Assembly: GCF_954871325.1 (NCBI RefSeq)
Contig: NC_088777.1
Coordinates: 21,057,366 to 21,121,365 of the forward strand
Direction of reading: 5' to 3'
Length of the DNA stretch: 64,000 bases
Source of the DNA: Gordionus sp. m RMFG-2023
Taxonomy: Eukaryota; Nematomorpha; Gordioida; Chordodea; Parachordodidae
Part shown: one piece after another, positions 55,567 to 64,000 of the stretch
Position numbering within the stretch: position 1 is the first letter of the stretch
Layout: each line of letters starts with the position of its first letter
Program-made: the position numbers and the translations under genes
The notes under the pieces: model-generated
What the model saw: only the letters and a program-made list of their open reading frames with translations
Database searches by the model: none
Told to the model about the DNA's origin: nothing

Positions 55567-57530
55567 AGTAGCGTTACTAGGGGGCGCAGGGGTTCAAGCC
55601 CCCTGAAAAATTTGAATAGCCCCTGAATTAAAAAAAAATTTTTTTCAATGGCTCACTAATATCCCCCTGAACTAAAAATAAACTTTTTTAATAGTCCCAT
55701 GAACGAATTCTTTTTATAATTCTATTAAGTATTATATACAGTTAGATTTAATTATTTAAAAATTAATAACACTATCTAAATTTTTATTAAATAAGTGCTA
55801 TTTTAATTATTAGATTATAAACTTTATTTTCACTATGTTAGCTTGCAAAATCAAATTCTGTGTTAAAAAATGGAATATCGATCGCATTAACAGTTGAAGC
55901 TTAATTGATCTTTATTAAAATTATTTTATAACCCTAATTAAATAAATAAAATCATTTATTAATTGAAAATTAACAAATTTAATATTGTAATTAGCCGAGT
56001 TCAACATCACTAATCTTAAATTTAATTACAATGCCTCTTCCTAAAAATATTTCCATGGTCCAAACAAGTTAAGAAATTTCTTTATAAAATGTTATAGACA
56101 TATAGTTGATATTTCTCTATTATTTAGAATTGCTTACAAAATATTAGGTAAAATGCCACTTTTACACACATATTTGAAGGTTATAGAATATATTACAGTT
56201 AATACTTTAATAAGATTTACTAATTAATGCTTTTGATAACAAATATAAGTAACAATTTACATTCAATTCTTTAACGCCATCCATTTATTTTTAATAATAT
56301 ATTATTAAACATCTTATTATCCATCCCACAATGGATGTACTCTTATTAGATATCTTTTTTTCCTTCTCTTTTTTTAAATGTGTTTTTTAGGAAAGCTATA
56401 TTTTTCTTCCTAAAAAACAGTTTTAAGCTATATTTTTAATACGTTAATATTTTGATATTATTACAATATTATTTTAAGACATAATATACCAACTAGAGTT
56501 GGTGAGCCAATAATATATTAAATTTTAATTGCTTTAATCATATCACTCTCTTATTTTCTAGTTACTAAATGATTTATTTCTAATATGGCATCCTTACCAT
56601 GTAAATAACTCAACGCTTCAATATATTTGCATAATTATTTATTCTAAAGGTTTTTTATGTTATTTTTTTATCAATTTATCTAACATAATAAATTCTGATA
56701 TGAGTTTATTTCGTGTGTGTCATGGCTATGACAGCAAATTAACCAGTTTCTATTGTTTGTGTGGCTATTATAATTTAAGATTATTACTCCTTCTGCTAAG
56801 AGTATTTGATTACATAATTTAGATGAGCAATAATGGTCAACTGTCTAGTCGTTTGTATATTATTAAAAATGGAAGATAATCATTTAGAAATTTAATATCT
56901 CACAATAATTTTCTCTATTATTTATTTAGTTTCCATAATGACATTTAAAAGGAAGCTCTAACCACCATATAGTTTATGATTTGGATTAGTCGTTTATATT
57001 CTCTTCTTCAAGAATTATTGATTTGGCTAGGCCTGCAAATTTTTCCTTATTAGTCCATTCTCTAAAACATTGCCAAAAAGGGTAACACAACGTTATATTA
57101 GTTTTATGCTAAGAAATATATTGCCTTGGGTAGTTTTTAAAAACCATTATCAATTGAGGCAGTAATTAACCTTTTTTATCACTTGTAATTCTTGAGACGT
57201 AAAATTTTTGAATATCCTTAATCAAAAATATTTAAAATTGTAATAAATAGATAAATATTTTATATTAAAAAATTTTATCTTTAGAAATGTCTTGTATTGT
57301 TTTTTTCATTATTTGCATGCATAATAAATGACAAACAGAATAATTGTCCAGAGTTTGCAAATTTCAATTAAAAAAGTATAATATATTAATATAAAATCAA
57401 GCCGAAGACCGGGCAAAAAAGTGCAAAAGCGGGCCGAAGGCACAAAATAGTGGGTTTGGGGAGCCTAGTTTTCCATAAAAAATTTTAGTTGAGCCCCCTG
57501 AGATAGTGAAGGCTAGTGACGCCCAGGTTA
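55567..57530. mobile_element. Possible decayed DNA transposon with GCGT.ACTAG ends
   Basis: The left border AGTAGCGTTACTAGGGGGCG and the right border (inverted GGGCGTCACTAGCCTTCAC) are similar, and both are followed inward by AGGGG(C/G)-type sequences (TTCAAGCCCCCTGAA / TTGAGCCCCCTGAG). This terminus resembles CAGxGGCGTxACTAG hAT ends. The roughly 1.9-kb interior is AT-rich. A minus-strand FWQCFREWTNKEKFAGLAKS near 57,010-57,090 resembles the start of a TTF-type hAT transposase but is isolated. Confidence 0.45.
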
Positions 57531-58350
57531 TTCTAGTTCTTCTTTTTTAAAACATTTACTTTTATATTATATTAAATTGAACAATGTAATTATTAAATAT
57601 CACCCTCTTATGGTTATTTTATAAACAAGTCAATCATTTTCGTCATTACGGTTCGAGGCTCGTATCCATAAACTTCCACTTGGGGGTGTGCAATGTTTTT
57701 TAAATAAAACAAATAGCAGATGCTTATGGAAATATTGTAGCTATTTTTATTGTAAATTTTCTAATGTAAATATGAACATAAAAGTTGTGGGTTGTTTTTA
57801 TTATTAAAGTCATTAGCACTAAATTTTATTTTCGTTCATTTTTCATTGATTCTCTGGTGCTCAATGTGTAAATATTAAGATGTGATACTCCAATATAAGT
57901 TTTGCTGAAATTTATATAATTCCTTTTAGATATTTTATGTGTTAAATTGAAAAATTGAAAATATTGGACTATTTATATATAAATTAATAATGACACTATT
58001 TGTGACAAAAATAATGATAATAATTTGATAGATTCTGCTAAAATTATTAATCAAAAAGCTAGTGGAATTATAAAGTGCTAAATTTGATCAAGAGAGTTCA
58101 ATTTTCTGTTATTTTACTAGTTGGGAAGCCGGTTTTCGTTAAAATAAGTTAAGTCCCATAAAATGTTCAAGATGAACTAAAAAGTGAAAGAAAAAAAAGA
58201 TCAATTTTATAAAAATTTCGATATTATAATCGAGGATTTGCAGAGGCCATCTCTATGGGCAATGTTGTATGCAGATTATATTGTGATGTGCGAATAAACT
58301 GTATTGTTGACAACACAACGGACCCGTATTTGGGCAGTTAGGTTGGCAAA
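57531..58350. other. AT-rich stretch, nothing recognised
   Basis: No gene, TIR or tandem structure recognised. GGTTCGAGGCTCGTATCC near 57,650 looks B-box-like but has no tRNA around it. Confidence 0.45.
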
Positions 58351-58355
58351 ATATG

Positions 58356-59087
58356 GAGAGGTCTGCATTGGACGGGGTTTCGGCCCGCCCGCTAAAAAAT
58401 TTTTAAGAAAGGGTAGCCGGGCGGGTGGTTTAAAAAATTTAAACTATGGGCGGGTGGGTTGGTTAAGAAATTTAAGCATGGGCAGTCGGGTTAAAAAAAT
58501 TTAAATCATTTAATTAAATATTAACAAAAAATTGTTCTTATGAACTTTTTTTATTAAAGATTAAAATGTTTTTTCTTGGTATCATAAAAACTTTACTACT
58601 TTGGTAGAAACGACAGGAGATTTTTATCAAGATTAGCAAGAAAAATATTGGCAATTTCTGTAACTAGTGCATCTTCTGGACGAGGATTGCTGGAAGGTTT
58701 TTAGAACAAAGAAGAACGTGTTTGAATCCAGAATTAGATTCATTATTATTTTTGCATTACATACAATAACAATTATATATATATATTTTTTTTAAATATT
58801 TTATTTGATTATCAATAATTTAATTTGAATATTTTTTTTATGCTTAATATAGTAATTACCTAAATTATAACTTTTTGTAGAGGTGTCTGAAATTTTTTTT
58901 ATTAAATGCTTAAAAAATTGAAAGAATGACCATAATTAAATGTTATAATAGCGGGCTTGGGTTAAAAAATTTTAAATGATAATGAGTGGGCGTAAGAAAT
59001 TTTAGACTGATGGGTAGGCGGGCGGGTTTAATTTTTTTAAAACATTGGGTGAGCATGGTCCAAAAACTCACCCAATGCAGACCTTTA
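58356..59087 (+). mobile_element. Internally deleted relative of the 51.8 kb hAT
   Basis: The left end AGAGGTCTGCATTGGACGGG and the inverted right end CCCAATGCAGACCT match the TIR of the 51,796-54,707 element. The interior keeps only the transposase C-terminus on the plus strand at about 58,630-58,690 (FLSRLARKILAISVTSASSG) and the following NPE-like region. Length is about 730 bp against 2.9 kb. No exact target duplication, so it is older. Confidence 0.75.
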
Positions 59088-59147
59088 TTATGGACTCCGT
59101 ACCACTTCGTCTAAGATAGTGCATTTGGCAACAAATGTTGCAGGTCG

Positions 59148-59440
59148 ATGTCAAGAAACTATGCAAGTTGTCCATACCCGAAAGTTAAAAGTTTAAGTAA
59201 TTTGGGTCCACAATACATCAAGACAGAGATTGTCATGAGTATAACGCTGATGCAGAAGGGTTGGATGAAATGGAGAAGCATATCAGGGGCGCTTTGCGAC
59301 AGAAAGATGCCCTTGTGGCTTAAAGTTAAGTACTATCGATCTATCGTCAGGCCTGTCTTGTTGTATGGGTGTGAATCTTGGGCAGCGTGCTGCTGAGAAA
59401 AAGATATTGAATGTAACTGTAATGCGTATGATCAGATAGA
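59148..59440 (+). pseudogene. RTE-like LINE fragment (RT/C-terminal region)
   Basis: A plus-strand frame with LMQKGWMKWRSISGALCDRK then YYRSIVRPVLLYGCESWA corresponds to QVWLKWRSLSGVLFDKR...ILYGSETWP in the LINE at 29.3-29.8 kb. The two copies are clearly diverged and represent different families. After CESWAACC the frame stops, and VTVMRMIR continues shifted. No other part of the LINE is recognisable nearby. Confidence 0.75.
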
Positions 59441-59486
59441 GCCTATGTTACTCCAAGCTGGATCGTATGGCCTGGTAGCTTAATAG

Positions 59487-59866
59487 TGAGCACAAATTGA
59501 ACGTTTCAAAACGTAAATAAAAAAACGTAAACCCCTCTACGTGTAAATTGAAGCGTTAACTTTTTTTCAATATGAACATTTAAATTCTAAACAAAAAAAA
59601 AGGTTTGCCCTATATTTAATTATCAACTTTTTGTAATATCATAATTCCATAAGCTAAAAATATTATTGTATCATTAATATAATTATTTTACTTTTGAGAA
59701 GATGTTGTATCATACTATCACTTCAAAATTTAAAAGTGTTTCAAAAAACGCAAGATATTTTGTTTTTTAATAATTTAAAATGCAAAACAGAATTGTTTCC
59801 AATTTAAACGAATGCATTTGAAATGCATTATTTGCGTTGCCGCGTTGAAACGTTCAATTTGTACTC
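59487..59866. mobile_element. MITE with GAGCACAAATTGAACGTTTCAA ends
   Basis: The left end reads GAGCACAAATTGAACGTTTC. The right end, GAAACGTTCAATTTGTACTC, is its inverted copy. Subterminal AATGCATTTGAAATGCATTA is itself palindromic. A solo end of the family is at 34,018. No coding content. Confidence 0.75.
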
Positions 59867-59879
59867 CCTTGTCGGAAAA

Positions 59880-60310
59880 AATAACCGACTAAGATGGATA
59901 AACATATGTTAAGGACTGGATCAACCAACATCAGCAAGTTCTCGATCTTGAAGTTACGACAAACGATAACAAAATTGTCGTTGATATGGTCAAAGCCGAG
60001 GTATATGAAAAGATACCCGTTTTAAACCCAACTAGAATTGGAATGATAAAATAGAAAGATTATCGAAATCAAGATTTTATTAATAAACATCAAGCGGGTT
60101 TTTTATGATATGTGATTTTGCAATGCGAATACATTCAAACGTTTGGAGGGGTGAAATACACCATTTGTACCTAAAGTGATATTGACCGACTGGTGACTCC
60201 TGGGATTCTCGAAAAGATAGATTCTACTAATAGTAGGATACATTGAGTCAATCGCATAGCGGTATTTGAATTTGTGCTGCCTTATCGGTGTATTGTGTAC
60301 CATTTTGTTA
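59880..60310 (+). mobile_element. Short LTR-retrotransposon-like remnant (fossil)
   Basis: A small, heavily decayed plus-strand stretch near 60,150-60,300 resembles the beginning of a gypsy-type reverse transcriptase. No LTRs or other parts are visible. It is old and broken many times. The similarity is weak. Confidence 0.25.
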
Positions 60311-61290
60311 TTCCTATTTTTGATGATTTGTTAGAGAAAATTTAAGATACAAATTCTTAAAGATGCCCAAATGCAAATGGAAGATAGATCATATTCTTAG
60401 GAATTTTAAACGATAGCAATTTATAAGGTTTATTTTAATTATTGATTGATGTTTTTTGGATAGTTTACCTACCATATTTCAGAGCATGCATGAATTGTTG
60501 AAAAGTTGTCAAATGCCCCACATATACCTACATAATATAGTTACTTTCGGTCAAGCCATAAAAAATTTACTGATGATTTAGAAGTTAAGCAAAAATAATC
60601 AATATGAAAATATTGACTAGTTGAAACAAAAATATTCAACATGAAAATATAAACTTATTTCAGGCTACTGGCGCCTTACAAATTATGACTAGTGTTAAAA
60701 AGTAAAGAATTATACTTTTGTGAAAAGTGACTACAACTGATTTAAGAAAAATATAACTAGTTAAATGTAAAAAGAGTATTTAAAATATACTATAAAAAAT
60801 ATTTGGGAGGTGAGGGGGAATGGGGTCAAATCTCAGGTATTACTTTCAATTTTTTTCGTGTATGCACTGTTTACATCAGGAGCTCGCGTAGAAAGTTTGT
60901 CCACTCTAAGGACTTATTTTGGGAAAAGGGAACACACCTTTTAGACACCCAATTTTGCAATTATAACACCAAAATTGGTTGAATAATAAATATTATATTC
61001 TTATAAATATATTTATACAAGGCAAATAAAGATTATATTGTCATATTTTTTTTAGTGCAATAAATATAATATTTTGGTATATTTTCAGTGCAACTATTTC
61101 TCTATTACAATTATATTATAGTTTTATTAAATGTTATTTTTAATATAATTTTTAAAATAAATAAAAGTTTAAATGAAGGAAAAAATCGGACTTATAATAA
61201 CACATCAAAATTTATACAAAATAAAACTTTAATTACAACATTTCTTATCTTAGATTGTCTAGGAATATTGATATAATTTAAATATAAAAT
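60311..61290. other. Stretch downstream of the MIT-type exon, no second exon found
   Basis: If the exon at 61,301-61,372 is real, its next exons should lie here or further left on the minus strand, but none could be recognised. A block at about 60,870-60,960 (GGTGTGTTCCCTTTTCCCAA on the minus strand) looks repeat-like. Confidence 0.4.
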
Positions 61291-61300
61291 TTACCTTTAC

Positions 61301-61372
61301 CTTGTTGTCGTGATCCACTGCGTAAAATAAAAAATGTGTGGCTTCTTCTTGTAATGATCTAAACTCGGACAT
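61301..61372 (-). CDS. First exon of a probable MIT-domain protein
   Basis: Minus strand: ATG at 61,372 opens MSEFRSLQEEATHFLFYAVD then HDNK and runs straight into a GTAAAG donor at 61,300 (phase 0, 24 codons). LxxEAxxFxxxAVxxDxxG is the first helix pattern of MIT domains, as at the N-terminus of calpain-7 and related ESCRT-linked proteins. If so, the protein would bind ESCRT-III tails. With one helix visible the family is uncertain, but ATG, codon use and a good donor support a real first exon. It starts about 1.8 kb downstream of the UBE2L3 stop on the same strand. Confidence 0.5.
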
Positions 61373-61439
61373 AATATTTAATATATTTAAATCAAATATT
61401 ATTTATTTTTATTATAAAAGAACGAAAAATAAAATATGT

Positions 61440-61925
61440 ATCGAACAGATATCTCCAAGATAGTATCGATGTACTGATACTTTTTTATAAAAGGGTATCT
61501 AGATATATATGTTAGCGTCATTGTGTTATTTTTACAACTTTAAATCATTTTTTGAGCGCTTTTTTTTTAAATTTAAAAATCGGATTTTACCGGAGATATA
61601 TTCCATCATATTTGAAATACCTATCTTATGAATTGTAGACAATTTTGCTTTAACCTTTGAGTCATTTATATTTTATATAAAAAATATATGGAGCCTAATA
61701 TAAATTATATTAAATTTAAAAGTTCATGGAAAAATTGTTTGAGTTTCATATGGTATGTATTCCAAACATAATGGAATACATTTCCGGTAAAATCAGATTT
61801 TTAAATTTTTAAAATTGCGCAAAGTAATTTAAAGTTGAAAAAATAACACATTGCCGGATAAAACACATTGACGCTAACATATATACCACATTTTTGTATC
61901 TAGATACTTTAACAACTCTGTAATT
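61440..61925. repeat. TATCTAGATA repeat split by a MITE
   Basis: Left part 61,440-61,510 (ATACTTTTTTATAAAAGGGT, ATCTAGATATATAT) and right part 61,879-61,925 (ATATACCACATTTTTGTATC, TAGATACTTTAACAACTCTG) join into one copy of the repeat seen at 590-716 when the MITE between them is disregarded. Confidence 0.6.
61511..61878. mobile_element. Hairpin MITE with about 110-bp inverted arms
   Basis: Left GTTAGCGTCATTGTGTTATT, right inverted GTTAGCGTCAATGTGTTTTA. Arms share ACAACTTTAAAT/TCAACTTTAAAT, TTTAAAAATCGGATTTTACC/TTTAAAAATCTGATTTTACC and GGAGATATATTCCATCATAT/GGAAATGTATTCCATTATGT. Inserted in an ATAT sequence inside an older repeat. Confidence 0.8.
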
Positions 61926-63136
61926 TAACAATTAATATTGGCTTAAACTTTCAATTTGGGCTTAGGTTTGGCAAACTTTATACTTAAGGCTGAATCTTAA
62001 ATATGAGATTTAAATTTATATCATAATTATGAAAATATAACTAGATTAAGAGATTTTAAATACTTTACATCCTATTAAATAAGCAGAAAAGAACAAATAA
62101 TCCCTATAAAGAGCGTAAAATCATAAGATAAAAAATATTTTGAATAATAGAAAAGAAAAAGAGACCTTACTATTTGATGCAATTGATTTTTGAATTGCGA
62201 TTCAAATCTAATATTAAGACGCAGCTTAAGGTGTACTGTTATCGTTTTTTTTTCACTTATAACTGGTTTCTGTTTATTAACTGGTATTACACATTGGCAC
62301 ACCCAGATATTCAGTGTTTCATAATTTTAATTCGGGCATTACGCCAATCTATTTTTATTTTGCCAATAATGCATTTTTCTAAACCTATATATACCAAACA
62401 GATTGAAGCATTTAAATATACCAAATATGCACTAATTATTAATAAAGTTTCAGAGTTTATGCTTAAATAAATTTGGCTGACTTCATGCTTAAGGTATGAT
62501 ATATAGTTTTGGTTAAACAAATTTTTTGGTCGATTTGTCATAAATTCCTCATTTTAGTAGATAAGTCATTTTTTATTTCATGCTGCAAATCTCTATCAGC
62601 TATAAGATTCATTGTCATGTGCTAACCCAATGTGATTCGGTAATATAATAAATCTAGATAGTTTATAAATATCCACGATACAGCCCAACTATGCTTGTTC
62701 TATTTTATCATAACTAAATTATCTAATCATAAAAAGATTTAATAATGAACTTTAAAAATTAGGTTCTAATAATTAATATGCAGAATACAAATAAATTAAC
62801 GTACTTATACAATAAAAAGACAAATTTATTTGAACAATTATTCAATAAAAATTAATATGAAAATTAATTGCCACTAAAGTAAAAGTGTTACCAAAACAAA
62901 GCAAATTAATATTTTATAGTTTATAAACATACGAAAAGAAATTTCAATGAAAATTATAATTAAATAAACAACAAATTCAAATAAAACGAGAGCAATTTTA
63001 TATATAATTTAAAATTTGAACGCGCAACTTTTTTATGTTTTGTTCCCATGTCCTAAGGTTGAAGTATAAGGTATATATAATGCTAAATTAAACATTATAT
63101 CAACTGCTCATGAGAATATATGATATCGCCATTTTC
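61926..63136. other. Stretch between MIT-type exon and UBE2L3 3' end
   Basis: A minus-strand frame at 62,311-62,541 (includes ETLLIISAYLVYLNASICLV, a possible membrane segment) is the best candidate, but it has no known domain and may be chance. No other feature recognised. Confidence 0.35.
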
Positions 63137-63280
63137 TTAAAGATGATCGGAAGAGGGTGGCTTCTTTTCGCTATATTTTTTTGTGAAATCTTCGGCATTT
63201 TTGAAAAATTTTTTACGATCCTTGGTATATTCCTCGGCTAGATCTGTTCTTAGAGGATGTTCGGGTTCCGGTTCTTCGAT
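63137..63280 (-). CDS. UBE2L3: UBE2L3 (UbcH7)-type ubiquitin-conjugating enzyme, last exon
   Basis: Minus-strand exon after the acceptor AATTTTTTAG (63,281), phase 0, 47 codons and TAA at 63,137-63,139. [20 protein letters not shown] followed by [18 protein letters not shown] is almost the C-terminus of animal UBE2L3 (PQPEHPLRADLAEEYSKDRK..., FTKKYGEKRP). This forms the last two helices of the E2 fold. UBE2L3 passes ubiquitin to HECT and RBR ligases such as Parkin and HOIP in the cytosol and nucleus. The active-site Cys exon lies upstream and is not seen within the remaining 720 bases, so the preceding intron is long or the exon lies outside. The tail ends PPSSDHL instead of the usual short RPVD. 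Confidence 0.92.
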   Translation of the reverse strand: MEEPEPEHPLRTDLAEEYTKDRKKFFKNAEDFTKKYSEKKPPSSDHL

Positions 63281-64000
63281 CTAAAAAATTACAAGGATTT
63301 TATTCTTAAATGAAAGGTCTTTATTGGGTCATTTCCATGTCAAATTAGCAAAAAAATTGATATCTTCGGCCGACTTCTTTCAATTTCAATAAAAATTTGC
63401 AGGCAGGTTATATATGTTCTAATTATATGAAAAATGAATTTTAGCTCATCAATTATTTTATCCGAGATAATGGGTATTAAAGGTACAAAACCCGTCCTTT
63501 TTTTACCTTTTATTATGTTAAATATTAGTTTTAAATTAACTACTAAATTAGTTCGAATATTGAATCTAATATTAATAACTAAATCAATCATTGAAATTAT
63601 CAGGGAAGCATCAAACTTAAATTTTTTTAAAATATTGGTCATCTTATGGCCATTTGAAACTTAATATTTCGAATAAATTATAAGCAATTTTTCAAATGTT
63701 TATTTTCTTTTATTTTTTTCTAATCATTTCTTCAATAATTGGAACGGGTGGAAAATTATTTAGAAAAATATCGCAATTTTTTTCAAGCATGATATTACTT
63801 ATAAATCAATTTTAATTCCTTTAAATAATTTTAAACGAGAAAAAAGTCCTATGCATTGAATATATAGCGCCATTCAAATGTTTTTTTTATACACTATTTG
63901 CGATATTTTTTTAAATAATTTCCCAGAAGAAATTCTAAAAATTAGAAAATTTAAGCTCATAATAATTTCAAATTTTATGTCCAAATTATCAATTATTAAC
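63281..64000 (-). other. Probable intron of the UBE2L3-type gene
   Basis: Follows on the minus-strand upstream side of the last exon. No further E2 exon (active-site HPN/Cys region) was recognised up to the window end. The roughly 100-codon minus frame at 63,340-63,642 is AT-driven and does not resemble an E2. Confidence 0.6.

Noticed and set aside
57640-57670. GGTTCGAGGCTCGTATCC as a tRNA T-arm/B box
   Set aside because: No anticodon arm or acceptor stem is found at the required distance on either strand.
62174-62541. Overlapping 98-codon plus and 76-codon minus ORFs
   Set aside because: Mutually antisense, AT-driven and without a recognised domain; at most a weak membrane-protein candidate.
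63340-63664. ORFs on both strands next to the UBE2L3 exon
   Set aside because: Overlapping AT-driven frames in the inferred intron, with no E2 signature.

Overview
The window is AT-rich (by eye well over 70 % A+T) nuclear DNA from an invertebrate animal. The evidence is spliced genes for metazoan-type proteins (a UBE2L3-type ubiquitin-conjugating enzyme, a MYST histone acetyltransferase, a double-PHD chromatin protein), very short introns of about 40-55 nt, an RTE-like LINE, many hAT DNA transposons and a Ty3/gypsy retrotransposon. I cannot name the species. No bacterial, plasmid or CRISPR features are present.

Host genes occupy only a few per cent of the sequence, and all four well-supported loci lie on the minus strand. 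From right to left: the last exon of a UBE2L3 orthologue (63.14-63.28 kb); the first exon of a probable MIT-domain protein (61.30-61.37 kb); a two-exon double PHD finger (25.7-26.4 kb); and a MYST-family acetyltransferase with exons at about 17.7-18.0, 16.0-16.85, 15.65-15.93 and 10.17-10.36 kb. The phases of the last three acetyltransferase exons agree. They encode an AT-hook, a PF01530-type C2HC finger and the start of the MYST domain. The rest of the MYST catalytic domain was not found. The PHD exons could be the upstream part of the same gene (KAT6-like) or a separate d4/BAF45-like gene.

The remainder is repeats. hAT elements dominate. Four have recognisable ends and 8-bp target duplications, exact in three and 7/8 in one (18.2-19.45, 19.5-22.02, 50.2-51.6 and 51.8-54.7 kb). 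Older hAT relics lie at 11.5-14.2, 25.0-25.3, 31.8-32.4 and 43.8-45.5 kb. A swarm of short non-autonomous derivatives with a GC-rich AGGTCTGCAATGGGCGGG-type end is scattered through the window. Other elements are a minus-strand RTE-like LINE (29.2-31.7 kb), a second LINE fragment (59.15-59.44 kb), a short non-autonomous LTR element with a 5-bp target duplication (6.48-8.97 kb), and a young but broken Ty3/gypsy element (35.44-39.74 kb). Hairpin MITEs lie at 3.9, 9.7-10.15, 27.3-27.55, 59.5-59.9 and 61.5-61.9 kb.

Tandem arrays include a 16-bp unit repeated about 24 times (26.71-27.10 kb), a unit of about 118 bp carrying a conserved palindrome (28.0-29.1 kb), a 27-bp array (33.2 kb) and four copies of a 144-bp unit holding a tRNA-like sequence (47.1-47.7 kb). 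Long poly-G/poly-C runs are unusually common for such AT-rich DNA. The acetyltransferase gene shows how genes and repeats coexist here: 51-nt introns lie next to multi-kilobase introns filled with hAT relics and MITEs.
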